Shown here one piece after another: positions 10,829-21,439 of a stretch of 64,000 nt of DNA. The notes under the pieces are model-generated. The model searched no databases. It saw only the letters and a program-made list of their open reading frames with translations, and was not told where the DNA came from. Within the stretch, counting starts at the first letter, position 1; each line of letters starts with the position of its first letter. A program made the translations under genes and the position numbers. Origin of the DNA: Rotaria socialis (lineage: Eukaryota > Rotifera > Eurotatoria > Philodinida > Philodinidae); assembly GCA_905331475.1 (NCBI GenBank), contig CAJNYU010001574.1, positions 1 to 64,000 of the forward strand. Direction: 5' to 3'.

Positions 10829-11030
10829 TACAGACCGTGCCAGAGATTTCAGAGACCATCACAGACAGTTAGAGAAAATCCACAGGCCATCACAGGCTGG
10901 GACAGAGAATCCAGAGATCATCACAAACAGTTAGAGAGAATCCACAGGTCATCACAGAACGTGACAGATTTCAGAGACCATCAGAAGTCTTGATCGAGAG
11001 TTTAGAGACCATCACAGACTGAAACAGAGA
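10829..11030. repeat. minisatellite, unit about 30 bp, about 7 copies
   Basis: Degenerate repeats built on AGAGACCATCACAGAC, alternating with GTTAGAGAGAATCCAC or GTGACAGATTTC variants. The alternation suggests a roughly 60-bp higher-order unit. The 106-codon plus-strand frame over this stretch (10673-10993) is a product of the repeat and is not annotated as a gene. Confidence 0.7.
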
Positions 11031-11145
11031 AATTAATTAATCAACTAATCAATTAGCTAATTAATTGCCCAATTAGCTAAACAATTAAACAATTAATTAA
11101 TTAGTTAATTTCTCCGTCCCTGTCGGGGGGGGGGAGGGGGGCTGG
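11031..11145. repeat. AATTAATTA-rich tract followed by a G-run
   Basis: A low-complexity ATTAATTA/TTAGCTAATT tract (about 11033-11110), then a run of nine G, then AGGGGGG and CTGGG (about 11124-11142). The latter could fold as a G-quadruplex on the plus strand. Confidence 0.5.
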
Positions 11146-11321
11146 GATGGGTCCATATTTTTACCCTATATACTTCAACACTCCTTTCAGATCGTGTTTC
11201 ACAAAAAGTTTTTGTTATTAATAGCAACAAGATAACAATAACTTCTCACCTACATTCTCCAGTCTAGAGCTGAGTTTCTTATTTTTAGGTTGCCCCTTGA
11301 CGTAGGTAATGTTAGCACCGA

Positions 11322-11918
11322 ATTCGCCTATTGCTCTGTGCTGATTCTCTACTTGGTTGTGCTGGATTTAGAATTTCGAGCTCTATCTAACGACAACAGT
11401 TTCACATGGCATCGTCGAGCATAAATCGTCGTTTGGCTAAAGTACTAGCAGAGAACCATGTTTTTAGGGAAATATCCTGTTCGGATTCGCCTAGAAACCT
11501 GTGCTGAGCCTCTACTTGCTTGTAATAGACGCAGAATTTAGGAATCTATCGAATGATATGAAATTCAGATGGGGTCGTCGAGTAAAAAGTGGGTTTCTGA
11601 ACAAAATGCAGGTTTTACTCCAACGTATCAGCTTTGAAAAATTCATCTGCATGTCAGCATTCATCTGTGCACCTCTGCGGTTTCTCTATTTGATTGTGCC
11701 GGACACGGAATTTTGAGCTCTGTCCAAGGGTATTCGTTTCAGGTGGGGTCGTTCAGCAGAAATCAGCGTTTTAACTAAAATACTAACAGAAGACCATGCT
11801 TTTAGAGAAATATCCTGTCCGTATTCGACCAGAGACCTGCGCTGATGCTCTAATTGATTGTGCTGGATGCAGAAATACAAGCTCTATCCAACTTTATCTG
11901 TTTGAGGTGGGGCCGTCG
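11322..11918. repeat. 165-bp tandem repeat, about 3.6 diverged copies
   Basis: Units start with ATTCGCC/ATTCATC/ATTCGACC near 11322, 11485, 11659 and 11823 (spacing 163, 174, 164). Shared landmarks in order: CTGTGCTGA.CCTCTACTTG, GTGCTGGA...GAATTT, GAGCTCTATC, GGGGTCGTCGAG, AAAATACTAACAGA, TTTAGAGAAATATCCTGT. Copies differ by perhaps a fifth of positions. The fourth copy is cut after GGGGCCGTCGAG by a telomere-like hairpin (11918-11978). Confidence 0.75.
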
Positions 11919-11978
11919 AGGGTGTGAATGTGGGTGTTGGTGTGGTCTTTACTTTATTCACCCACACCCACACCCTCT
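11918..11978. repeat. telomere-like hairpin element
   Basis: GAGGGTGTGAATGTGGGTG and CACCCACACCCACACCCTC flank a loop of about 20 nt. It interrupts the fourth unit of the 165-bp tandem array exactly at its conserved GTCGAG word. It is a member of the dispersed family described in the findings. Confidence 0.75.
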
Positions 11979-12134
11979 TCAGGTTGTATCGCAATGGTCG
12001 AGCGATCGTTTGTATCATGTTGCATTTCTTTACTGATGCACTTCCAATGATCTCCGTCTTCAAGTTGAGTATGTTGTCAATTTCATACTAGAATCTATCG
12101 CTAACGTAAGACTTTGTATTCACTTGTTTCTCTG

Positions 12135-12198
12135 AAGGTGGGTGTGGTTGCGGGAGTCGTCGAAAAGAAGCCTCGCCCTCAACCACACCCACACCCTC
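12135..12198. repeat. telomere-like hairpin element
   Basis: GAAGGTGGGTGTGGTTGCGG, loop GTCGTCGAAAAGAAG, then CAACCACACCCACACCCTC. The loop's GAAAAGAAG word recurs in other copies. Confidence 0.75.
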
Positions 12199-12199
12199 G

Positions 12200-13350
12200 C
12201 TAGTTTTTAGTTTTAAATTTTAAATTTTTTATTTAAGGTTTTCTAGATAATTTATACCTAGGAATTGAAGTTTAATGTTGCTGAAAAATGTATATAATTT
12301 GAGTATTCAAACTGAAAACAGGACTACACGTGTTTATAGAAATGAAAAAAATACATTGCATAACGTATGCATATTCATGTTTCAACAGTGTTTGTGTTAT
12401 TATTAAACTTTAACATTTTCATATCCATATTATGTGAAACACATCCCTTTTTAAGAGTCAGAGTAAAATTGAATGGAAACAGCGTAATAGATCAAGTAAA
12501 GAATTAAAACTATTATCGGGAAGCGTATTAGTCATCGCTGAATTTAAGTACTCCAAATTCAGTTATATCATATTACACAATTATAAGAACTAATATTCAT
12601 TTACAATAATATCATTTACATGTGTGCTTTGTTTGAGCAGCACAATCCGTTACATATACAGAGGTACCGGTTACCGATAAGACCGGTTATCGTCACCGTC
12701 GCATCACTAGGTGTGATATAGGCAGCCAATATCTAGATTTCATCTCGGGGTCTGGGGGTGGGGGTTTAGATCAAGACCCACACCCGTCCATTCACTACGA
12801 CAGTGTTTTGCTTGGAAAGAAAAGGATCATTTTTCTAATCACAAGATTATATGTGCACTTGAACCACAAATTCTTATCAAATAGCACAAATATTTTCTGC
12901 ATATAAGACTTTGACACAGTAAAAACTTGCATGTGAGTATACCTTTACAAGGTAGTTGCGAAAAGTCGCTTGCAAACCTGCAGATAAGACCAGATTGCCG
13001 ATTTGACTAAAAATAAAAACTCGTCATCGTAACCGATGTTGCTTCGTTAGATTCCGATTTTCAGTACTATTTGGTATGGCAATAAAATGTAGCATATGAT
13101 TTCCAATTTTTTATCAAAAAATTCATGTTTGCTGCTAGAATGAAATTCACTAGAGAAGAAAAGAAGAAATGTAGTGACTGGATGAGCACAAAGAAAAATT
13201 ATTTCTCTTACCAGGTATATACAGTATATATACAACAATAACAAGCAGAAAAGAAACACGCCTGCATGATTCACTGAAGGCAAAATTGCTCATGCTTGCA
13301 TCACCAAATATTGTAAGGCTGCAAGAATGCAAAACACAATGATGAAGCAC
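12200..13350. other. intergenic with one degenerate hairpin copy
   Basis: Contains a degenerate telomere-like hairpin at 12746-12788 (GGGTCTGGGGGTGGGGGT and AGACCCACACCCG). A CCGGT-rich palindromic patch lies at about 12667-12695. The small frames at 13047-13353 show no family features. Confidence 0.4.
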
Positions 13351-13361
13351 CAAAAAGCATA

Positions 13362-13451
13362 TCCCGCAACTCGGAATCGAACCGAGGCCATCCGATTCCT
13401 GCTAACCATTTACTTTTACAGTCGGAGATCCTACCATTAGACTACAGCGGG
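13362..13451 (-). tRNA. tRNA-Tyr(GTA)-like gene with a 19-nt intron
   Basis: Read on the minus strand: the acceptor strand CCCGCTG pairs with TTGCGGG (C1-G72; one T-T mismatch and one G-T wobble), discriminator A. D-arm GTCT..AATGGT..AGGA. Anticodon stem TCCGA/TCGGA (five pairs) with loop CTGTAA...A and anticodon GTA at 13419-13417. The T-arm CTCGG-TTCGATT-CCGAG is perfect. A 19-nt intron sits one base 3' of the anticodon, the canonical place, and tRNA-Tyr is the nuclear tRNA most regularly carrying one. C1-G72 and A73 are the eukaryotic Tyr identity elements. The body differs from the usual metazoan tRNA-Tyr (CCTTCGA acceptor), so a diverged copy or pseudo-tRNA is possible. Confidence 0.65.
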
Positions 13452-13960
13452 ATGTTCTTTCCTTCGTTTTATCTTTAAGTTAGATTGGCGTCAAAAAGAA
13501 ATGGCTTCGGTAAACATTATCTTGGATGTGATTGATGATGTGTGAATTGGTATTTTTTTTTCATTCACAAGTCAATCGTCTTTCTGTATTCTCTATCATC
13601 ATTGACTATTAGCGTACATTGAAAAAGAAAATGGTGTCACACGAATCCTTTAAGGTTTCGTAGAACTTCACTGCATACTATTATAGATACCACACCAGCC
13701 CACGAAACCATTTTAAGGTATAGTAATAAAAGAGGTTCCGTAAAAAAGCTTTTTATTTTTGGTAGGCGAAAGGGTTTCGTAGGAGACCTCTTAGAGGTTT
13801 CGTTGCCAAAATGTTTTGTATGATACTTTTTTTCCTGTACATTTATGCTGCCGACAGATGTTGACTCATCAGAAATTGTTCAGCCTTGATTATTTCATCT
13901 GGTTATCACATATCATTACGAAAAACTGAATTGTCTGAAAAACAATTTACTTCAATTAAT

Positions 13961-14203
13961 TTATGAAATAAATTTACTATTATTGAAAAGTTGTTGTTGA
14001 CCACTGATTGGTTCAAATCCATCAATATAAATATGAAGTTCACCGAGAAATTTATTCGGAATAACTGTACGTTCATGTTGTAAATTTAAATCAAGAGTTA
14101 TTTTATTTGTCGTATTTAATAATTTGAGATTACGAATAAAAAATCTTGAATCAGTTTTATTAATCAATGATTTGTCATAGTGAAAACCAGCTGAATAGAT
14201 CAA
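13961..14203 (-). pseudogene. exon remnant cut by a hairpin element
   Basis: An 80-codon frame with exon-like composition (GFHYDKSLINKTDSRFFIRN, LKLLNTTNKITLDLNLQHER, FLGELHIYIDGFEPISGQQQ). Its upstream side ends right at the telomere-like hairpin (14202). The alternation of polar and hydrophobic residues suggests beta structure, but I do not recognise the family. Confidence 0.35.
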
Positions 14204-14260
14204 GAAGGTGTGGGTGTGACTGGAAAGAAGAACCGCTCACACCCACACCCATACCCTGAA
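14202..14260. repeat. telomere-like hairpin element
   Basis: AAGGTGTGGGTGTGACT, loop GGAAAGAAGAACCGC, then TCACACCCACACCCATACC. Among the best-preserved copies. It separates the exon remnant at 13961-14203 from the upstream flank of the STAND gene. Confidence 0.8.
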
Positions 14261-14578
14261 GATATGTTGCACTATCATGTCATTATGCACATTTGTTCAC
14301 TAGCACTGACGATAATGTGTTTTCATGTACATGATTCTAGAAAATTGACTACACGGGTGTATATCAACCCTTTCTTTCAGAAGAGTGAATAAACGGTGAG
14401 CAAGCACTGTTTGTCTTTCTATCAATTCCATACATTTAAGAAAAGAAACAGAATGTTAAATAGTTGTCACGTTACCAAGGTGTTTTTTCTTCTTCTCGGC
14501 TGCTTGCAACAAAAAACTACGAATGATGAATCTTTTTTCTTTTCTTTTACGATCATTTAGATTTTTTCTTTACTGGTT

Positions 14579-17500
14579 ATGTCAGACGCATCGAACTCAC
14601 AACAACAATTTTCATTAAGTTTTCCCGTTCAAGTTCACCCAGGTTATCCAATATTACCACCAATATTACCAACAAACCATTCAGTAGAACAAGAACATTC
14701 ATCATCAAATACTAATAATGTTGACGTTGAATGTGAAAAAATATCTATAGATGTAAAAGATTTTTGGATTAAACTTCGTGAACATATCAACAGGGAAAGG
14801 TTAAAATCATATGATAAACGTGGAAATCAAAAAACATCGAATAAAGTTGTACGAATTTTTGTCTCATCAACATTCACAGATTTTTTTAATGAACGTGAAG
14901 TTCTTATTAAAAAAGTATTTACTGCATTACGTGATGAAATGGGACCATTCGGTATTCAAATAATTGATTGTGATCTTCGATGGGGTGTAAATATGATAGA
15001 ATAATTTCAAACATCATTTGTAATAATATTTCATATTATAGGTTCCGAAAGATTCAACAACTGAGCAAACAATATTAGCATGCCTTGAAGAACTCGATCG
15101 ATGTTTAGAAGATAATGGTCAGCCATTTTTTATTGGGCTTATTGGTGATAAGTTAGATAAATCTCATTTGTTTGCTGTTGCTTTTCATTTGATTTAGATA
15201 TGGTTGGGTGCCAAAATTGAATGATTTACCAAAACATATAATTGAAACATACTGTTGGATTGATGGAGCAGCAATAACATTAATGGAATTTATTCATGGT
15301 GCATTTCGTAGAAATAATCCAAATGCATTTTTTCTAATTCGAAAATCGGAAAATCTTTTGAAAAATCTTCCTGAAAAATATAATGACAAATTTCGTGATA
15401 AAGATGAATTAAGTCAAAAACAAGTAAAAGAATTAAAAAGTCAATTATCAGAAATTATATCTCCTGAACAAATATTTTCTTACGATTGTTCTTATAATGG
15501 CTTAGATTCATCAACTGGACGTGAAAGAGTAAAACACGTGAAGTTTAGATTTAATTTGTATTTTATCTACCTATTTAGGTTAAAATTGATGGTTTACAAG
15601 AATTTGCAGAACGAACAAAAAGTTTTTTAAGTGCAGCTGTTCGTAAATGGTATCCAGAAAATTTTAATGAAGATAATTCGATTAATCTTGGTTCGATTTC
15701 TATCTAATTGATGTTAAAAGAAATCCGTTGTCATTTCTAGAAGAAAAAGAAATGAATACATTTCTTCTCAATAAAACACAATATTATATTGATCGATCCG
15801 ATGAATATTCGACTCTCCTTAAATATATAACAGGCGATCATAAGGACTTCATGTTAATCAACGATAAATTAGGAACGGAGCCAGATAAAGCAAATGGTCA
15901 ACCTTTAATGGTTTTATCAAGTCAATCAGGTGATGGAAAAACAATGTTACTTGCAAAATTTGTCTTAGATATCCAAGTAAGTTCCAAAAAACAATTGGTC
16001 GAAATTGTTTTTGAAATTGATATCACTATAGGAAAAAATGAAAGACAAAGCTATTATCTATTATTATTTTGCCGAGGGAGCATATCAACATGGAAGTCAT
16101 TTCATATTAACTAATTTACAGTTAAAACTCTTAAAACATCTTGGTGAAGAAAAATAGAAAATTAACTTTAATGGAAAAAAAACCGTTCTTTTCACTGTTT
16201 AGATGATAATAATATAAAATCTCCAAAAACGAATGAGAGATTTCACTTTGGTGATGATGCATTTCTTGAAGACGCTGTTGCTGCTATATCAATACCAATT
16301 ATTATTGTTGTCGATGGATTGGAAAAAGTAATTCAAGGTGAATTTAAAATATTTAAAAAAAACAAATCAAAATTCTTGTAGGGTGACTTGCATCATCAGC
16401 GAAATTATATGCATGAATTTCCCTTCCTTTGGTTTTCCTCATTACTCAGTAATCATACATATATTATAATTAGTACGGAATTAAATTCAAATTTACATCA
16501 AACAATACGTAACCATTCGCATTATGTACTAGAACTTAAATTATTAACAAGTGAACAACGCAGTTCATATATTGATGTGTTTTTTCATAGTTTTAATAAA
16601 GTAAGTTCAAAAAGAAAATAGATGGATTATTTAGCACAAGTATTGAAACACAGAATTTTGGATATATCTGTAATGGTTATGCTTTGGTTTTCACTGATAT
16701 AGATTCTTGAATCAGAACAAAAATCACTACTCGTAGATAACAAAGGTGGTGAGCATCCTATTTATTTATCTTATGTTTGTGAAAATCTTCGACAATTTGG
16801 TGATTATTCTCTTGTTACCAAACGTCTCAAAACTTATCCATCAACGCTAGATAATTTACTTAATTTTCTACTGAATGAAGCTTATGAAATTATTGACAAT
16901 CGGCCACTTAGTGATGCGGTAATTTTCATCGAAACTTTTATTTGACATAAAACTAAAAAAATTCTAGTTCTTCAAATTATTACTTATATCCAATATTGGT
17001 TTGATAGAATCAGATATGGTTAATATACTGGAACATTATTTGAATAGAAATACAGATGAAAATAATCGAATCGATGTAAATCAAATGATATGGGCAGTGT
17101 TACGAAGACATGTAAAAATATTTCTTGATACAACTTGGATCGCAGGAATTCAATATATTATTTTTCGTGATTCATCCATTGAAAAATTATTACGACAACG
17201 TTGCTTGAAAGATGATGCAAACGAAACATATACTCTCCATGCATTTATGGCTGAATTCTATCGTAAATATTCGTCAATGAAAGATATTGCAACATCTCGT
17301 GTACTGTATCATTATGAGCAAGGACATATGTACCAAGAACTTGTTACATATTTACGTTCACCAGAAGGACGTATTGTTACTCGACATGATAGAGAAAATT
17401 ATTTACGTGTAAGCATTTTGTTTTTACTAAAAAAAAAGTTCTTTTAATTTTTGCTTGATTGTTCTAAAGCGTCGTCGTTGTACAAACACACTTGGCTCAG

Positions 17501-17853
17501 TTGATACTATAGATAATCAACGTGCTTATGCATGCCATGTATGTGCTAAAAATTTAAAATTAGCTCCATTTATGATGCAAAAAAGTCCTTGTATTATTTG
17601 TTCGAAACATATTTCTCCATTGACTTCTACTGAAATACCTCTCGAGAAACGTGAAGCACGTCTTTGTCAGAAACATGGTACAAATGATTACTCACAAAAT
17701 TTTCAATGTTTACTTTGTAAAAGGCTTCAACCAACTTCAAGAGGAGAATTATCAACACCAGGACGAGAGCCTTTACCATTATATATTTGCTGTGAATGTT
17801 GGTTGGCAGGTGGAGAAGCAGAATCACGTTGTTCTGGATTTGCTTTGGACTAA
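14579..17853 (+). CDS. DUF4062 + STAND/NACHT-type NTPase with C-terminal cysteine-rich domain
   Basis: Eleven exons, read from frame continuity: 14579-14986, 15042-15151, 15198-15528, 15579-15690, 15741-15976, 16032-16143, 16203-16327, 16382-16600, 16703-16918, 16968-17408, 17470-17853; all introns GT-AG and about 46-102 nt; 897 aa. Residues about 90-180 match DUF4062 as in NPHP3, TEP1 and NWD1: VRIFVSSTFTDFFNERE, DCDLRWGVPKDSTTEQTIL, IGDKYGWVP. A P-loop NTPase follows: Walker A SSQSGDGKT (about residue 375), Walker B-like PIIIVVDGLEK, and a helical STAND region. The C-terminal 125 residues hold at least five CxxC-type pairs (CHVC, CIIC, CLLC, CCEC), probably zinc-binding. No TPR or WD repeats follow, unlike NPHP3 and TEP1. 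All exons keep frame, so the gene looks functional: a likely ATP-switched scaffold or sensor, ligand unknown. AATAAA overlaps the stop. Confidence 0.85.
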
Positions 17854-17899
17854 ATAAAATAAATCTTCTGTTTTTTACAAAACCTTACACGGCGATTCG

Positions 17900-17940
17900 G
17901 TTTTTGATGGTGAGGGTGTAAGTCCACACTCTAAAGCAGC
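17900..17940. repeat. degenerate half of a telomere-like hairpin
   Basis: GGTGAGGGTGTAAGTCCACACTC: short arms only, heavily decayed. It lies about 60 bp downstream of the STAND gene's stop. Confidence 0.35.
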
Positions 17941-18269
17941 CGAATAGAACTGCTCGCTTGATTATTTAACTGAAATATATTGCAAAATTTCCGTAGATAT
18001 ATTGTCAAAAATTGTTTTTCTACTTTAGTTTAACTAAGAAATAAACGGTAGCATTTCGAAAAACTTTATCTTATGATAAGTAAAGAGAGCTTGGTGAACA
18101 GTTTTACAAAAACTAATTTGATAAAAAACATATGTATTATCATCGAATGAAATTGTTCAGAGAAAATTTATTAAAAGACCAACTACCAATAAGTTTTATT
18201 GTTAATATATTTAACAAGCGTTTTATCATCAAAAAAAAGAAGTTGAAATCGACTGAAGCTAAACGTTTT

Positions 18270-18860
18270 CAAATGTTTACTTTTTTTCATTTAATTTTTC
18301 TTTCGTTTGAGCTTTTGCTAGAGAAATATTCATGTAAATGTCCACCATTGTTGGTATACAGTCGCTTAAAATCACTGTATTCGGTGGTAGATGAAAGCCA
18401 AGGCATTCAATTGCAGATCTGGTAAATGTCTGACAATTTAATATCGACGACCAAAGTGCACCATTGTTTTTTTTGCACATTGGATTATAAATATTTTGGA
18501 CCAGTTGATTTCGTAAATTTTGAGCGAAATACATAGGAGAAAAAACTCTTGAATACGATTTAAAGGTATTTTTCCAATTTGTTTTATTAAAAGATAATCA
18601 TCATATAGACGACGTTTGAAAGTTGCTTCCATATAAGTCGTATGATCTGTAGAATCAACGATGAATATATCAAAATGTGTTGCTACGAATTCTTTACTTG
18701 TTGACGAGCCTGCCAGTACAAAAGAGAAATATAAAATAATATATATATAGCTCTTTCAACATACCGGTGATATCAACAGCTAAGCTAAAATTAACTGTTT
18801 TGCCAAGATCTTTTCCATATTCAGATTTAGGCTTATGCTTTAGAAAATATAACTGATCCT
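18270..18860 (-). pseudogene. frameshifted remnant, possibly LRAT/papain-like fold
   Basis: Minus strand. An upstream block (about 18850-18775; KPKSEYGKDLGKTVNFSLAV) is joined by a good intron (GTATG...GGCAG) to SSTSKEFVATHFDIFIVDST and then ATFKRRLYDDYLLIKQIGKI. After RIQE the frame slips and continues as SPMYFAQNLRNQLVQNIYNP and WSSILNCQTFTRSAIECLGF, to a stop at 18277. The NCQTFT block resembles the Asn-Cys active-site region of LRAT/PPPDE-type cysteine hydrolases, but that is only a resemblance. The slip is one base inserted or two deleted in a T/C run; an assembly error is an alternative. Confidence 0.45.
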
Positions 18861-19226
18861 GCTGTATTTAAATCAATAAATCAAGATGGACGAATCATTG
18901 AATCTTGATTTAAGTTCAATTTACTAATGTGAATTCCCATAAGCAAAAAAAATAAAGGATACAATTTTAAAATACTTTTATGTCTATAACGAGAAAACAC
19001 TATTTATCAATGTGTCCTTAATCCAGATTTATTTTCTTATGTAGAGTTTGTAATTGATCTTCAAACAAAACAATGAATAGAAACAAAAGAAAAAATGAAC
19101 ATATTAATTTACAATTATTGATGTGTGGATACCGTAGACAGCATTTAATGGAACCCATTGAAAACCGAAAAATGTTAAGATAGACTACATTTATAGGCAA
19201 CATAGAAACACTCATATGAGTTCAAA

Positions 19227-19431
19227 CAGACCGAAAAAAAAATAAACCGAATTAAAAGTGAATTAACTAATAAATCGTCTCGAAAAGATGACTTAATTCT
19301 TAATGCACCAATCACGTTGCTTAATTCGATATTAATTTTTCTAGTGTGTTCAAGCTCTAAAAAAAAGATGATTTAAGTCGGAAGAGAGCAATCAAGTTGC
19401 TTAATTCACTTTAATTGATTGTTTCGGTCTG
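19227..19431. repeat. foldback element, about 205 bp
   Basis: The left arm CAGACCGAAAA...TTAAAAGTGAATTAA (19227-19266) is inverted as TTAATTCACTTTAATTGATT...TTTCGGTCTG (about 19400-19431). Between the arms a unit of about 48 bp is duplicated (AAAAGATGACTTAA...CACGTTGCTTAATTC and AAAAGATGATTTAA...CAAGTTGCTTAATTC). No coding capacity; MITE-like. Confidence 0.65.
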
Positions 19432-20535
19432 ATTGGGGAATAAAGGAAACGGTGTAAAATGGAATAGAGGTCACAATGAAGTTGTAATGGCAAATCAATG
19501 AGACTTTAGAGAGAGTATCACAATGCAACACATATTGAATTTTATTCCTTAAAGTGTTTATCTTTGTTAAGAACAAAAATGATCAAAAATCGAGACTCCC
19601 AAAGCTTTTTAAAATAGATTAAAAGATCCAAATTAATAAGAAACTTTTTCGGAAATGAATTGTGATTCTTTTCTTTTTATCAAACCAATCACGTCACAAC
19701 TTAAAATGAAAAATAATGATTTCGTGTTGTTTCGATCAGAGGTGTCCACAGGGTAGGGCACAGGAAGAATATTTAAAAAAACCTCTGCTTTCTATAGAAC
19801 AAAGCGATACTTTCGTGCCCTGAAAATTTTCTATATGATTACTTTATTTTCAAAATAACTCATACGATAATACTCCCATAATCTCCTCCGTTGATAAAAG
19901 TTAAATATCTGTTATTAGTACAACTTCATCATATAACTGCAACTATTCATTTTGAAATCCATTTTAAAACGAGAAAGACAAACCTTTTGTATTTTAAACA
20001 TTGAATCAATATAAATTTAGGCATTTTAAAGAGATTATTTAGTTACCAAGTAATTAAATTGTTGATTATATAAGCTGCTTAAAATATTATCATATAATAA
20101 TAGTTTATGAATCCACTAGTGAAACTAAGCATTTTCTTTCATATGCAGATCGATGACTTTCTCTAGGAATTATCATATCTTCTTCTGTTATTGGTATAGA
20201 TGATTCTCGATTGATTCAAATAAAGGGTGCAAAACCCGAGTGGATGAATAAACTACTGTTTGTGGATCATTTTACCAGAAATCGCCAGTCCATCCGGCGA
20301 CCACGCCTAAATTTCGTGAAACTTTCAGGATTTGTAGAGAATTTTTTGCTGATCATTTCGATAAAACATTTTTCCAAAATAAATTCTTTTTTCGCGAAGA
20401 TATAGTTCAAATACAAAAAAGGCACTTTTCAAAAAAAAATTACATTTTTTTCGAGAAAACGATGAAACTCCCTCTTTCTTCACTCGAATTTTAAAACCAA
20501 CCACATATTCAGAGTCCTCGTGAAAAACTGCATCT

Positions 20536-20594
20536 GAAGGGTGTGGGGGTGTGGGTGGTGGATCGGTCCAGAGTTCACCCATCTCCACACTCAC
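20536..20594. repeat. telomere-like hairpin element (second loop type)
   Basis: GAAGGGTGTGGGGGTGTGGG, centre GGATCGGTCCAGAGTTC, then ACCCATCTCCACACTCAC. The centre is shared with the copy at 25488-25558 (GGATGGGTC.AGAGTT.ACCCATC), which defines a subfamily. Confidence 0.7.
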
Positions 20595-21439
20595 AAACAT
20601 TTCCAATAGTGATTAAATGCACTCAAGAAAAACAATCAACAACATCACAAAAATAACAATCATATACAAACGCCATGATTTTTCAACAACTTTGAGTAAG
20701 CAGAAACACAAGCAAATATGAAAAGATAATCAAAAGGCAGACGAACTATGACACTTTTATAGATAAAACTAATCAACAGGAATATTAAACAAAAAAAAAT
20801 CTACCCGTCAGACTATGAAAAGATATAGTTAGAACTATCCTGGCTATATCTAAACAAAGTGTTCCACGTATCGGCGAAATATGATGTAAAAGAATAGAAA
20901 CTATTCCTCAAAAATAAAAAACTTCAGAGATATGAAAGAATCACAAAGCATTAGTCGATCATACTTCCTCAAACAGACCAAAGATGAAGTTCGCTATTCA
21001 AAATACGTAACATTTGCATACTGCGATTATACTACTACACTAATACTCACAAAGAACTATACAAAAAACCAAAACATTTCCTGGAAACCTTCTTACATCT
21101 CAGAAAAATTTGGAGTAATTTTAGAATCATTCGTACAGATGCCTGCCACTTGATAAGATTTCTTAGTAAATTCGAAAAACTATTAGTTTTGTGGTAACTC
21201 TTCCCACTCACACACACCCAATATGAAAGTTATGTGCTTTGTTAACATCCTTTTTAATCAATAACCAATTGATAAGTGTTATTCTGAGCACTTATCGAAA
21301 CCGATCTTGCTAGCTGTTTGATTGGTCCAATTTTACGAATCCTTCTATATAAACACGTGTACACCCTCACTTTTCCGAATTGTTTTCTTATTTTGAACAA
21401 CCACATTCTGATTTTGTCTGATGTTGAAGTGTAAATTTC

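Larger units (their letters stand above)
18870..21434. other. long intergenic stretch with two inverted-repeat elements
   Basis: Apart from the foldback at 19227-19431 and the hairpin at 20536-20594 no gene was recognised. Frames at 19018-19215, 20211-20405 and 20932-21153 show no family signal. Confidence 0.4.

Noticed and set aside
10673..10993. 106-codon plus-strand gene
   Set aside because: It lies over the minisatellite; the residues repeat with the DNA unit and show no domain.
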